Shown: positions 9,323 through 18,051 of the stretch, piece by piece
Numbering within the stretch: the stretch's first letter is position 1
Layout of the letters: the number at the start of each line of letters is the position of its first letter
Assembly: GCA_938024995.1 (NCBI GenBank)
Contig: CALJDU010000041.1
Span: 56,794 to 120,793 of the forward strand
DNA from: an uncultured bacterium
GTDB taxonomy: Bacteria; Myxococcota_A; Polyangia; Polyangiales; Houyiibacteriaceae
Length of the DNA stretch: 64,000 nucleotides
Reading direction: 5' to 3'
Program-made: the position numbers and the translations under genes
The notes under the pieces: model-generated
What the model was told of the DNA's origin: nothing
The model's database searches: none
What the model saw: only the letters and a program-made list of their open reading frames with translations

Positions 9323-9726
9323 GCGTCCTCTTCATCTGCGTCGCCAACTCCGCGCGGAGCCAAATGGCAGAGGGCTTGTGGCGGCACGCGCATCCTGAGA
9401 TCGCATGTTTCAGCGCGGGATCCGATCCGTCGGGCAGGGTCCACCCGATGGCGATCGAGGCGATGCGCGAGATCGGGATCGACATCCGCGCGCATCGCTC
9501 AAAGCCGTTCGCTGATGTTCCCATCAACAACGTGCAGCTCGTGGTCGGCCTTTGTGCAGAAGAGCGCTGTCCGGCGATCGCGCGCGAGATGATCCACGCA
9601 CCGATCGCGGATCCCGCAGGTTTCTCTGACGACTTTCGCCGAGAACTGGCGCTCGAGGGTTTCCGAGACGCACGAGACGAAATCAAAAAGCTCATCGAAA
9701 CGCTCGTCGCGAATCACTTCACTTAG
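9319..9726 (+). CDS. ArsC-type arsenate reductase / low-MW protein tyrosine phosphatase family
   Basis: 135 residues, start overlapping the protease stop by 4 bp. The P-loop CVANSARS (C7 to R13) is the C-x5-R anion site of this fold. Thioredoxin-coupled ArsC proteins have a 'NSCRS' loop and a Cys pair about 75 residues later. Here the loop Cys is Ala, but a pair C79/C84 is present in 'GLCAEERCP'. That pair argues for the ArsC side over a plain phosphatase, although C-x4-C spacing is shorter than usual. No arsR or arsB is nearby. Activity on arsenate is inferred, not shown. Confidence 0.75.
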   Translation: MSVLFICVANSARSQMAEGLWRHAHPEIACFSAGSDPSGRVHPMAIEAMREIGIDIRAHRSKPFADVPINNVQLVVGLCAEERCPAIAREMIHAPIADPAGFSDDFRRELALEGFRDARDEIKKLIETLVANHFT

Positions 9727-9730
9727 GGCA

Positions 9731-9742
9731 GGAACGCGTTCC
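9731..9742. promoter_or_regulatory. Perfect 12-bp palindrome
   Basis: GGAACGCGTTCC is a perfect dyad 5 bp after the ArsC-like stop and ~155 bp before the kinase start. It may be an operator or part of a transcript end. No T-run follows. Confidence 0.3.
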
Positions 9743-9897
9743 GTTCAGTGCGCGTGGAGTGTTTGTCTCGGTGATCTGACGAACACGCCAAGGTTCTCAC
9801 GCGACCATGGTCCAAGCGGGGTGCGTGAGTTGTTTCGCACTTCACGCGACGGTCGATCCGTTGCCCACAACGCCGCTCGGTAATACGGTACGCCCAC

Positions 9898-11943
9898 GTG
9901 CTTCAACCTGGAGATAAACTCGCTCAATACGACATCGTCGCCAAGCTCAAGTCGGGCGGAATGGCGACGCTGTTTTTGGGACGTCGACACGGAGCTTCGG
10001 GCTTCGCGAAGCACGTCGCGATCAAGCTCGTGCACCCGCACCTGGTTGGCGACGACACGTTCACGAAGATGTTCGTGGACGAGGCGCTCCTGTCCTCGCG
10101 GATTCACCATCCGAACGTCGTTCACGTCGAGGAGCTCGGCGAGGTTGGCGGGACTCACTTCCTCGTCATGGAGTACGTCCACGGCGGGTCGCTCGGGCAG
10201 CTCCTGAAGTGCCTCGCGATCGCGAAGCGGCGCATGATTCCGGACCTCGCGACCAGCATCGCGATCTCCGCGGCGGATGGCCTTCACGCCGCGCACGAGA
10301 CCACCGGCAAAGACGGCCAGCCGCTCGGCGTCGTTCACCGAGACGTCACCCCCGAGAACATTCTCATCGCGTTCAAGGGTCACGTGAAAGTGATCGACTT
10401 CGGCGTCGCGAAAGCGCGCGACCGCGCGACCCAAACGGTCGCGGGAACGCTCAAGGGCAAGTTCGCCTACATGGCGCCCGAGCAAGCGATGGGCACCAAC
10501 GTCGATCGCCGCACGGATGTCTACGCGCTCGGCATCGTCTTGTGGGAGATGCTCACGATGCGTCGGTGCTTCAAAGCACCGAACGATCTCCTCCTCCTCG
10601 AGATGGTCCGCAACCCGCAGATCCCGGCGCCGCATCAGGTCGTCCCCGATATCGATCGCAAGCTCAGCGCAGCGGTGATGAAAGCGCTCTCGCCGAACCC
10701 CGATGATCGTCCGGCCACCGCGCAGGCGTTCCGTCGCTTGCTCGCCGACGCCGCGCCTCGCGCGCTCGCGATGGACTCGTCGCACCTCGCCGATCTCCTC
10801 GGCACCGTGATGCAGGAAGAGATCGAGAAGGAGCAGGAAGCGCTCCCCGCAGAGATCTCGAGCGTGGTCGTTCCGAAGGTGAGCGATCCAAACGCGATTC
10901 ACTCATTGACCGTTGGCCTCAGCGCGGTCTCACCGACTGGGCCAACCCAGCGTCCCCCGACCAGTCAACCGGGTCGTCCTCCGGTTCCGCGCCTGAGGCA
11001 GTCCGGCCCTCAACCGATGCCGCAGCCGATGCCACAAGCGTCGCTCCAATCACGTACCGTCGACATCACGATCGACGAGGACGCCGCGACCCAAGCCCTC
11101 AGTCGTGAAGAGGCGATGGCCGCGATCGCCGCCGCGGCGCCGACTCCCGCGCCAGGTCAGTCGGGTCCACACGGGACACTGCCGCTCAACCCGCCGTCGG
11201 GGCAGTTCGGGATGCAGCCCGTTCCGCAGATGAGTCCTCCCTCGGGCCAGCAGCATCTCCATTCTTCCGGTCAATTCCCCACGACCTCGTCGACCGGAGG
11301 TTTCACTCCTCCGGCGACGCAGGGCGGAGGCAAAGGGAAGATGATCGCGTTGGTGATCGGCGCGATGCTCGTGTTGGGTGTCATCGGCGTCGGGGTCGGC
11401 GTCGCGCTCTTCGGAAACGAAGAACCCACCGCGACCGCGCTCCCGCCTGCCGTGGACACTGGCGAAGCCGAGGCCGCGGCGGCACAAGCTCAGGCGGAAG
11501 CCGCTGAGGCATTGCAGCACGCGGCCGAAGAGACCGCGCGTCAAGAACGCGAGGCCGCCGAACAAGCTGCGCAAGCTGCGCAGGCCGCCGCGCAAGTCGA
11601 AGAGGCTCCGGAAGCGGACACCACTCGTCGACGCGCGCGAAGCGCTGGGACCGCCGAGGCGCCTGAGGACGAGGTCGATGAAGAGGCCGTCGCGGCCGCC
11701 GCCGCCGAGCGACTCCGCGAGCTGACCGCGATGGATCAACCGGTCGAGCTCGAGGTCACCGAGATGACCACCGAGGAGCCGCAAGCCAGCCGGATGGCTA
11801 GCGCGATGGACACCGCGATGGACACCGCGATGGAGCTCACCGAAGCCGAACAAGAAGCGCGCGCCGAGCGTCGTCGTCGTCGCCGCGAGCGTCGCGCCCA
11901 AATGAACATGGGCACGATCATCGTGACCGACCCCGGCTTCTGA
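9898..11943 (+). CDS. Transmembrane Ser/Thr protein kinase (Pkn type)
   Basis: 681 residues from a GTG. The kinase domain covers ~11-285: glycine loop 'KSGGMATLF', AIK (K43), HRDVTPEN (147-154), DFG (167-169) and APE (193-195). A Pro/Gln/Ser-rich linker follows (~330-475), then one membrane helix (~480-504). The outer part is an Ala/Glu coiled-coil-like stretch and a short repeat 'AMDTAMDTAMELTEAE' before an Arg-rich tail. HRDVTPEN instead of HRDLKPEN is common in myxobacterial kinases and keeps the catalytic Asp. The tail ends in GTIIVTDPGF, which looks like the start of a PEGA-type strand. It has its own 171-bp upstream gap and is monocistronic. Confidence 0.92.
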   Translation: MLQPGDKLAQYDIVAKLKSGGMATLFLGRRHGASGFAKHVAIKLVHPHLVGDDTFTKMFVDEALLSSRIHHPNVVHVEELGEVGGTHFLVMEYVHGGSLGQLLKCLAIAKRRMIPDLATSIAISAADGLHAAHETTGKDGQPLGVVHRDVTPENILIAFKGHVKVIDFGVAKARDRATQTVAGTLKGKFAYMAPEQAMGTNVDRRTDVYALGIVLWEMLTMRRCFKAPNDLLLLEMVRNPQIPAPHQVVPDIDRKLSAAVMKALSPNPDDRPATAQAFRRLLADAAPRALAMDSSHLADLLGTVMQEEIEKEQEALPAEISSVVVPKVSDPNAIHSLTVGLSAVSPTGPTQRPPTSQPGRPPVPRLRQSGPQPMPQPMPQASLQSRTVDITIDEDAATQALSREEAMAAIAAAAPTPAPGQSGPHGTLPLNPPSGQFGMQPVPQMSPPSGQQHLHSSGQFPTTSSTGGFTPPATQGGGKGKMIALVIGAMLVLGVIGVGVGVALFGNEEPTATALPPAVDTGEAEAAAAQAQAEAAEALQHAAEETARQEREAAEQAAQAAQAAAQVEEAPEADTTRRRARSAGTAEAPEDEVDEEAVAAAAAERLRELTAMDQPVELEVTEMTTEEPQASRMASAMDTAMDTAMELTEAEQEARAERRRRRRERRAQMNMGTIIVTDPGF

Positions 11944-12072
11944 GCGACCGACCCGCTGCTTGTTCACGTGAGAGCAGAGCCTCGTAGAGCAGCCCCGTTC
12001 GAGCAGCTCCACCCAGCAGCTCCACCAGCGCCATCCTTCGACTGAGCCGGTGAGAACACGTACCCTTGTTGG

Positions 12073-13161
12073 ATGGGGAAGACGCGCGTCGTGAAAGGGT
12101 GGGTCGTCGTGTGCGTGAGCCTCGCGGTCCTCGGGTGCAACGACGATCCTGTTCCGGGCGTTCCGTTGGATGTCGGCATCGACACCTCTCCAGCCCCGGA
12201 CGCACCTGACACGAACAGTCCTGACACCGGCGACACCGGCCGTCCCGACACCTTCGGCGACACCAGCCGTCCGGATACCCAGGCTGACACCGACACGTGC
12301 AACGAGTGCGTCGAGGGTGACGCGTGGTGCGAGGGGTTGACGCACTTCGCATGTGAGGAGAGCGACGGATGCACCTCCGCCATTCAGCGTCGATGCGACG
12401 AAGCGTGTGATCCCCGAGAGGGCTGTCTTACCCTCTGCGACACGCGCGAGGTCTGCGACGAACCGGTTCGCTGCGAGGACGGCTGGCTCATTCAATGCGA
12501 AATCGATCCTGATGAGTGCCTCGTCGAGACGCATCGCGATCCCTGCCCGTTCGGGTGCGACGCCGAGGCGCTCGAGTGCGCGTCGATGTGCGGCAACGGG
12601 ATCCTCGACGTCAACGAGACCTGCGAGGACGGGAACGACGTCGCGGGAGATGGCTGCGACCCGGACTGCAACTTCGAACCACCGGTCTGCGGCGACGGAG
12701 CGGAAACAGCGTTTGAGTGGTGCGACAGCGGTACGGCCGGTTGTCCACAGTGCTCACCGGATCTCACGGATCCGCCTGGCAGCGTGAGCAGCGCGATCTC
12801 GTTCGTCCGCGTACTCGACACAGAGTTCCGCTGGCTCGGCGCGACCGACTGTCGACCCAACGCGGTGGGCGAGCCATCGCACTACGAGGTCTTCCGCTTA
12901 ATCAACACGTCCGAGGAACACCGGCGCTTCACGTTCCACGTGACCTACAGGGCGCCCGGTCCGGGGCAAGGTCTCCACGTCTTCCCCGAGACGTTCTTGC
13001 CGAACCGTTGGGACGAATGCACGGAGGCCACCGTCGAGGGCACGCGCCACTCGCTCGACTTCACGATGGCCCCCGGCGTCCCCTATCACTTCGTCATGAG
13101 CGGGAGTTTCGACGAAGTGATCACCGGCCGGTTCGACTTGGGAGCGGTTCGGGCTCCTTGA
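12073..13161 (+). CDS. Cys-rich lipoprotein with DUF4215-like module
   Basis: 362 residues. Signal peptide ends at VLGC, followed by an Asp/Thr/Pro linker to ~75. Residues ~75-215 are Cys-rich and include a DUF4215-type repeat (CGNGILDVNETCEDGN). The C-terminal ~140 residues have few Cys and look like a beta-sandwich. Probably a surface lipoprotein of unknown role. It is convergent with the vWFA gene, 51 bp apart. A 129-bp gap lies upstream. Confidence 0.75.
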   Translation: MGKTRVVKGWVVVCVSLAVLGCNDDPVPGVPLDVGIDTSPAPDAPDTNSPDTGDTGRPDTFGDTSRPDTQADTDTCNECVEGDAWCEGLTHFACEESDGCTSAIQRRCDEACDPREGCLTLCDTREVCDEPVRCEDGWLIQCEIDPDECLVETHRDPCPFGCDAEALECASMCGNGILDVNETCEDGNDVAGDGCDPDCNFEPPVCGDGAETAFEWCDSGTAGCPQCSPDLTDPPGSVSSAISFVRVLDTEFRWLGATDCRPNAVGEPSHYEVFRLINTSEEHRRFTFHVTYRAPGPGQGLHVFPETFLPNRWDECTEATVEGTRHSLDFTMAPGVPYHFVMSGSFDEVITGRFDLGAVRAP

Positions 13162-13212
13162 GTGATGCGCAGAGCGCGCTCGCGCGTTCAGTAACCTGGG
13201 CGTTGCTCGTCT

Positions 13213-14772
13213 CTAGAACAACTCGTTGGTGCAGGTCTCGCTGCATCCGTCGCCGCTCTCCATGTTGCCGTCGTCGCACTCCTCGAAGCCGTCGATCGCG
13301 CCATTGCCGCAGAGCTGCTCGCACGCCACGTGGACCGCGAGTGAACCCATGTCGTCCGCTTGGACGACGTCGCAGGTCGCGGGGCAGAGGCGCACCTCGA
13401 GGCCTTCCACGTAGTAGTCTCCGTCCGCGCACTCGCTCTCGTCGGCCACGCGCCTGAGCGAGCGTGGTTCGCCGGTGCTCGGGTCATAGACCACGACCGT
13501 TCGCGAGAAGTCGGGCGTCTCGCCCCCCGGTGGCCGCTCTGGCGAGAACGCGCAACGAAGCGACACACCGAGCACAACGTCCCGCGCGATATGACGAAAG
13601 ATCGCGTCGAACGCGTCGTTGTTGCAGAGCGGAAAACGAAGCCCGCCCGTGAGAACGCTGAGCCGCTGATAGTCCGGCGCGGGGCTCCGTGATTCTTCAC
13701 CGCACCGGTCCCCGCGCTCATCGCTCGCGATCGGGTCTTCGGGCCGCCAAGGCTCGGTCGGCGGATCGTTCGCGCGCATCCCGATGATGCTGTGCCAGAC
13801 GTACTCTCGTTCCTCTGCGGTCCCAAAGTGGTCCTCTGAGAGCGCCAAGAGCTGCTCGTCGAACTCCATGTGATCGATCCGCTCCGGATCGTCGTCGCTT
13901 ATGATCACAAACGCGCGCTTCGCTCCCTCTCGGAGCCACTCCCGCCAGCCCGTCGGCGCCAGCCCGTGGCGATCGGACTCACCATAGGTGTCGAGCAAGC
14001 GCTGATAGGCGTTGTGGCTCCCGATGTTCCCGTCGTAGTGGAAGAAGCGCTCGCCCGAGACAGGAGCACCAGGTGGGCTCTCGCAGCTCGCGATCCCGCT
14101 CAGCGGCATCCCGACACAGACCCCGTCCGACCCTCTTCGGTTTCGGTACTCCGCGACGAGGATCACGCGGTGGTCGACGTCTTCTTCTTCCAAGATGGCC
14201 GCGAGGTTGACGTTGAGGTTGCGCTCCACCGCTTCGATCTCGCCGTTCATGCTGCCTGAAGAATCGATCGCGATGATGATGTCGACCGGGATCCGAACGC
14301 GGGTCGCCTCCGCGGCGGTGTCCGCACAAGCCGAGTCCGGCGTCGCGGGATCGGTGCCCAAGATGTTCACCTCGTCGCCGTCCGGGACACCGTCGCCATC
14401 GCTGTCGCGCTCCGTCGGATCGCTCCCGCGCTCGACCTCATCGCCGTCGCTCAGGCCGTCGCCATCGCTGTCTGGGTTGTCGGGGTCGGTGCCGTAGATC
14501 GCTTCGTCTTCATCCGCGAGACCGTCCATGTCCGAGTCCGGTCGCGGAGCCGTGTCGGGCGCGCTTGCGGTATCGCTCCCGGCGTCCGTCGCGTCCGTTC
14601 CTGCGTCGGTGCCGCTATCGGCGAGATCGACGCACATTCCTTCGATACACGCGCGGCCCATTCCGCATTGCGTATCCGCGACGCACCCACCCGCGTCGTC
14701 GTCACCGCATCCCAGCGCCGTGAGCATAAAGACCAGCGAGACAACCAAGGAGTGAGCAGGCTTCATCGTCAT
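13213..14772 (-). CDS. Lipoprotein with TSP3 calcium repeats, vWFA domain and DUF4215-like tail
   Basis: 519 residues from the ATG at 14772, chosen because AAGGA lies 7 bp upstream; a GTG at 14793 is the alternative. Lipobox LTALGC (C22). Residues ~78-140 carry thrombospondin type-3 Asp repeats (DSDGDGLSDGDE). A vWFA domain starts at ~160, with the MIDAS motif DSSGS (170-174). The last 30 residues are a DUF4215-like CGNG module. The family binds Ca2+ and, through the MIDAS metal, protein ligands, so an adhesive surface role is likely. Divergent from the next lipoprotein gene across a 175-bp gap. Confidence 0.82.
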   Translation of the reverse strand: MTMKPAHSLVVSLVFMLTALGCGDDDAGGCVADTQCGMGRACIEGMCVDLADSGTDAGTDATDAGSDTASAPDTAPRPDSDMDGLADEDEAIYGTDPDNPDSDGDGLSDGDEVERGSDPTERDSDGDGVPDGDEVNILGTDPATPDSACADTAAEATRVRIPVDIIIAIDSSGSMNGEIEAVERNLNVNLAAILEEEDVDHRVILVAEYRNRRGSDGVCVGMPLSGIASCESPPGAPVSGERFFHYDGNIGSHNAYQRLLDTYGESDRHGLAPTGWREWLREGAKRAFVIISDDDPERIDHMEFDEQLLALSEDHFGTAEEREYVWHSIIGMRANDPPTEPWRPEDPIASDERGDRCGEESRSPAPDYQRLSVLTGGLRFPLCNNDAFDAIFRHIARDVVLGVSLRCAFSPERPPGGETPDFSRTVVVYDPSTGEPRSLRRVADESECADGDYYVEGLEVRLCPATCDVVQADDMGSLAVHVACEQLCGNGAIDGFEECDDGNMESGDGCSETCTNELF

Positions 14773-14947
14773 TAAACATTCCTTGTTCCGCACCGGCAGC
14801 GCCGCGAGTTCTCCGCTGCGCTCCTGAACCCGGCTGAGCGCCTCTACAGAGATGGAATACCACTCTGCCCTTGATGCTGTCGCGCCGCGCGTTTCTAAAA
14901 CGACGTCGGTAAGACCACGCGCGGACGAGGTCCCGTACCCTTACGAG

Positions 14948-16714
14948 GTGACCCCTCGACTCTCTCTTCTCCTCGTCGTGACGTTGGCCTTCGGGTGCGG
15001 TGGCGACGACAGCGGCACCGACGCCGCGATCGACACCGCGTTCGACGCTTCCGATGACGCTTCTTCGGATGCTTCGAACGAGGACAGCGGAACAGACGCC
15101 GCGGTCGACGCCACGGCCGACGCCACGTCTGATGCCGCGGAGGACGCGGATGCCGCTCCAGATGCGTCAGCCGATGCCGCCGCCGACGTCTCGACAGATG
15201 CCACCGACGCCGCCGTTCCGCCCGGCTGCGGTGACTTCGAGGCGGGCACCACCACCATCACGCTCGAGTTCCCCTCAGGCAATCGCGACTACGTCGTCCC
15301 GCGCGTCGAAGATTCGTTCGGGGAGTGTCCCGCGCCCACCGGAACCGAGTTCGCCGACACGTTCACGCCGGGACCGGGCGAGTGCTCAGTCGCGACGCAC
15401 GATCGCTACTGGGTCCGCGGCACAGACGGACGCGTCTATCGAACGTGGCACCCGCCGACCACAACCGATGTCGAGACTGGCGCGCCGTGCAGCTTCGGAC
15501 ACGAACACGGCGATGATCCCCGCGAGAGCCCGCTCTACATGTTCGCGAGCGGCGTACCCTTCGGCTTCGTGAACCACGTCGCGGTCCTCAACGGCTTCCA
15601 TCGCCACGAGGATCACTACGGGCACAAGGTCTACGTCCAGGACCTCTACCAAGCCGCGGTCGGAAACGGCCCGAGCGACGAACCGATCGCCGCGGCGGGC
15701 TTTCATTGCTACTGGCTCTCCAAGATCCACCAGGGGACGCACTCCGGCGACGCGCTCCGTCGCAACATGCACGAGTACCAAAACGCCGTTGTCTGTGACG
15801 ACGGCGCGGCGCGCACCGCGGACCCTGGTTTTGAGATCAACACCGGCCCAACGCACCACACCGCGCACGCGGTCAAGACGCTCACGTTCTGGGGTCAGCC
15901 AGGTTCCTTCAAAGCGTGCTCCGGTCTTGACCGCACCATCACGGGCACAACCGCGGACGGTGTCGTCCCGCCCGACGACTCGGACACCAACCGTGAGATC
16001 AAGTGCGCGCGCGCGAGCGAAGGCTGGCTCTTCAAGGCGCTCCCCGAAGAGATCGTATCGCGCACCGGCGACCCGGACTACGCGCCGAGCAGCGCCGGCA
16101 TCGACGAGCTCTGGAAGCCCTGGATGCATGTGTTCAACCGCGAAGGACAACGCATCTTCTTGGCCTCGCCTTACTACGTCGTTCGCGATCCGATCCGGGT
16201 CTACAACGACGGGTCGATGGTCCCGCGACGCGACGTCGATGGTGACGGCATGATCGACAACTGGATCCCGACGCTCGAGGCGTGCATCGCCAGCGAGATG
16301 ACCTTTGGCCAGTGCAGCGACCTCCCCGCGTTCCCGTCTTCCGTTCCGATGACCGAGTGGTGGCGCTTGCCCGAGAGCCCCTTCCGCGGTGTCGTCCGCG
16401 TCGTCCACCCGAAGGGGATCACGGTCGCCAATCGCTCTGCGCGCACGCTCTTTTGCACCGATCACTTGGGCATGGAGACCGCCGACGATCCCACCATGAC
16501 CGCGGGGATCCCGAGCTGCCCAGAAGGGCAGCTCCTGCAGCGCGTCGCCGCGACGCAGAACATGTGGTTCGGGCGCGCGTCGTGGGGTCCCGCTGGAGCA
16601 CGCGGCGGGATCTCCGCGACCATGGTCAACTCGCGAAGCGATGTGCTCCCGTCCGGCTATGGACACGAGTGGGTGCGCTTCGCGGACGCGACGGACGTGC
16701 ACGCGCCGAACTGA
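14948..16714 (+). CDS. His-rich secreted lipoprotein, unknown family
   Basis: 588 residues from the GTG at 14948, where a signal peptide begins and ends at AFGC; the longer open frame upstream does not look coding. A ~75-residue Asp/Ala linker follows. The body has a striking set of His motifs between ~180 and 300: FGHEHGDD, FHRHEDHYGHK, FHCYW, KIHQGTHSGD and PTHHTAH. They look like a metal-binding active site, perhaps for Cu, Fe or Zn. The family was not recognised. A DVDGDGMID stretch near ~420 is a possible Ca2+ site. It lies 46 bp before the first Fic gene on the same strand, so co-transcription is possible. Confidence 0.72.
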   Translation: MTPRLSLLLVVTLAFGCGGDDSGTDAAIDTAFDASDDASSDASNEDSGTDAAVDATADATSDAAEDADAAPDASADAAADVSTDATDAAVPPGCGDFEAGTTTITLEFPSGNRDYVVPRVEDSFGECPAPTGTEFADTFTPGPGECSVATHDRYWVRGTDGRVYRTWHPPTTTDVETGAPCSFGHEHGDDPRESPLYMFASGVPFGFVNHVAVLNGFHRHEDHYGHKVYVQDLYQAAVGNGPSDEPIAAAGFHCYWLSKIHQGTHSGDALRRNMHEYQNAVVCDDGAARTADPGFEINTGPTHHTAHAVKTLTFWGQPGSFKACSGLDRTITGTTADGVVPPDDSDTNREIKCARASEGWLFKALPEEIVSRTGDPDYAPSSAGIDELWKPWMHVFNREGQRIFLASPYYVVRDPIRVYNDGSMVPRRDVDGDGMIDNWIPTLEACIASEMTFGQCSDLPAFPSSVPMTEWWRLPESPFRGVVRVVHPKGITVANRSARTLFCTDHLGMETADDPTMTAGIPSCPEGQLLQRVAATQNMWFGRASWGPAGARGGISATMVNSRSDVLPSGYGHEWVRFADATDVHAPN

Positions 16715-16760
16715 TGCGCCCGACAAAGGCCCTTCCTGAGCGTCGCATGACGGAGGTGGA

Positions 16761-17999
16761 GTGCTCGCGATAGAAGCGCTGCGCTGGGCGGAAGTCGATC
16801 CGGCGCGGCATGTGTTCTCAGAAGATGATGTCGCGCGCGCGCTCGCGGAGCTCGAGCCCGCGCTCTGGCACCACCGCCCGAGCCTTCCGGTCCGGCTCCC
16901 GCTTGAGCGAGCGATTGACCACGCGCTCATTTCCAACATCGGGCTGTGGACGAGCGGCTGGCGATGGAGCGCGGAGCACGGCGGCCTCCTCGACGTCCGT
17001 TTCCCGAGCATGATCGACGGCGATGAGAACGCGAAGAAGCGCGTCGTGATCAGCGCCGTGCAGCGCCTCCGCGAGCGGCTGACGGAGCTCGCGAGTGCGT
17101 TCGCCGGGTGGGGTCGTGAACTTGAGGGACACTCGGTGGAAGAGCGCGCCGCGATGTTCGCGACGCGGCTCGTGAACCCCGTGGTCGAGTGGACCGGTAC
17201 GCGGGAGAGCTGGTACGAAACCTATCAACGTTTGCTCGCCTGGGGCCTCGAGTCCATCGGCACACCGCCGACGAGCGCGCTGATCATCGCGAGAGAAACG
17301 ACCTGCGGACGCTTTCGAAGCAACACGACGCCAGGTGTCGTTGAAACCGACGCGGTCATTCACGACGTTCGCGCGCGAGCCGGTGTGACCGAGCCAATGA
17401 TCGACGCGCTCGCGACCTGGCAGATGCTCCGCGGAGAGACCAATTGGTCATCGGCAAAGAAGGTGAAGCGCTCGGTGCATCACGATGGGCACCTTCACTA
17501 CATCGAGCACTACGACCGCCTGCAGAGCGATACGCGAGCGGACCGGTTCCGTGAAGCGTTGATGGTCGCGCGAGACGAAGCGAAGGAAGGTCTCCCGCTC
17601 ACCTTTGCGCGGCTCCGCGATTGGCAAAAGCACGTCCTCGGTCAAGACGTCGACTTTCGAACGGGCATCGCCTTCGCGCACGGCGGCACCGAACGCTATG
17701 GCTTGGACGCCGACACGCAGCGCGCCTTCGATTCCTGTCTCTCGGACGCGCTTGATCCGCTGGTCGACATCGCGGGTCGAGCGGCTCGGGTCTACCTCGA
17801 CATCTGCTACTTCCATCCGTTTCCAGACGGCAACGCGCGAGCAGCGCGCCTCGCCCTCGACTTCGTGCTCACGCGCGCCGGAGTCGGGATTCAAACCGCG
17901 TCGCCGCTCTTCCTCATCACGCGCCGCGCCGACGATCGCTACAACGCGCTCAGCTTCGTCGAGCTAGTCGTCGCGCTGACCGGCGACGCCCACTTCTGA
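16761..17999 (+). CDS. Fic-domain protein, tandem paralogue 1
   Basis: 412 residues from a GTG with GGAGG 5 bp upstream. The Fic motif HPFPDGNARAAR (352-363) has the catalytic His and the Asp-Gly-Asn-x-Arg anion hole; the usual second Gly is Ala, a known variant. Fic enzymes transfer AMP or other nucleotidyl/phosphoryl groups to protein side chains. The ~250-residue N-terminal region is not recognised, has no signal peptide and is shared with the next gene. A classical (S/T)xxxE(G/N) inhibitory helix could not be identified. Start and gene order match the second copy, so the pair arose by duplication. Target unknown. Confidence 0.85.
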   Translation: MLAIEALRWAEVDPARHVFSEDDVARALAELEPALWHHRPSLPVRLPLERAIDHALISNIGLWTSGWRWSAEHGGLLDVRFPSMIDGDENAKKRVVISAVQRLRERLTELASAFAGWGRELEGHSVEERAAMFATRLVNPVVEWTGTRESWYETYQRLLAWGLESIGTPPTSALIIARETTCGRFRSNTTPGVVETDAVIHDVRARAGVTEPMIDALATWQMLRGETNWSSAKKVKRSVHHDGHLHYIEHYDRLQSDTRADRFREALMVARDEAKEGLPLTFARLRDWQKHVLGQDVDFRTGIAFAHGGTERYGLDADTQRAFDSCLSDALDPLVDIAGRAARVYLDICYFHPFPDGNARAARLALDFVLTRAGVGIQTASPLFLITRRADDRYNALSFVELVVALTGDAHF

Positions 18000-18051
18000 A
18001 CGCGATCGAGAGTCGACGACCGCGCCGCGGAGGGTGTACAGCCGTAAACGG

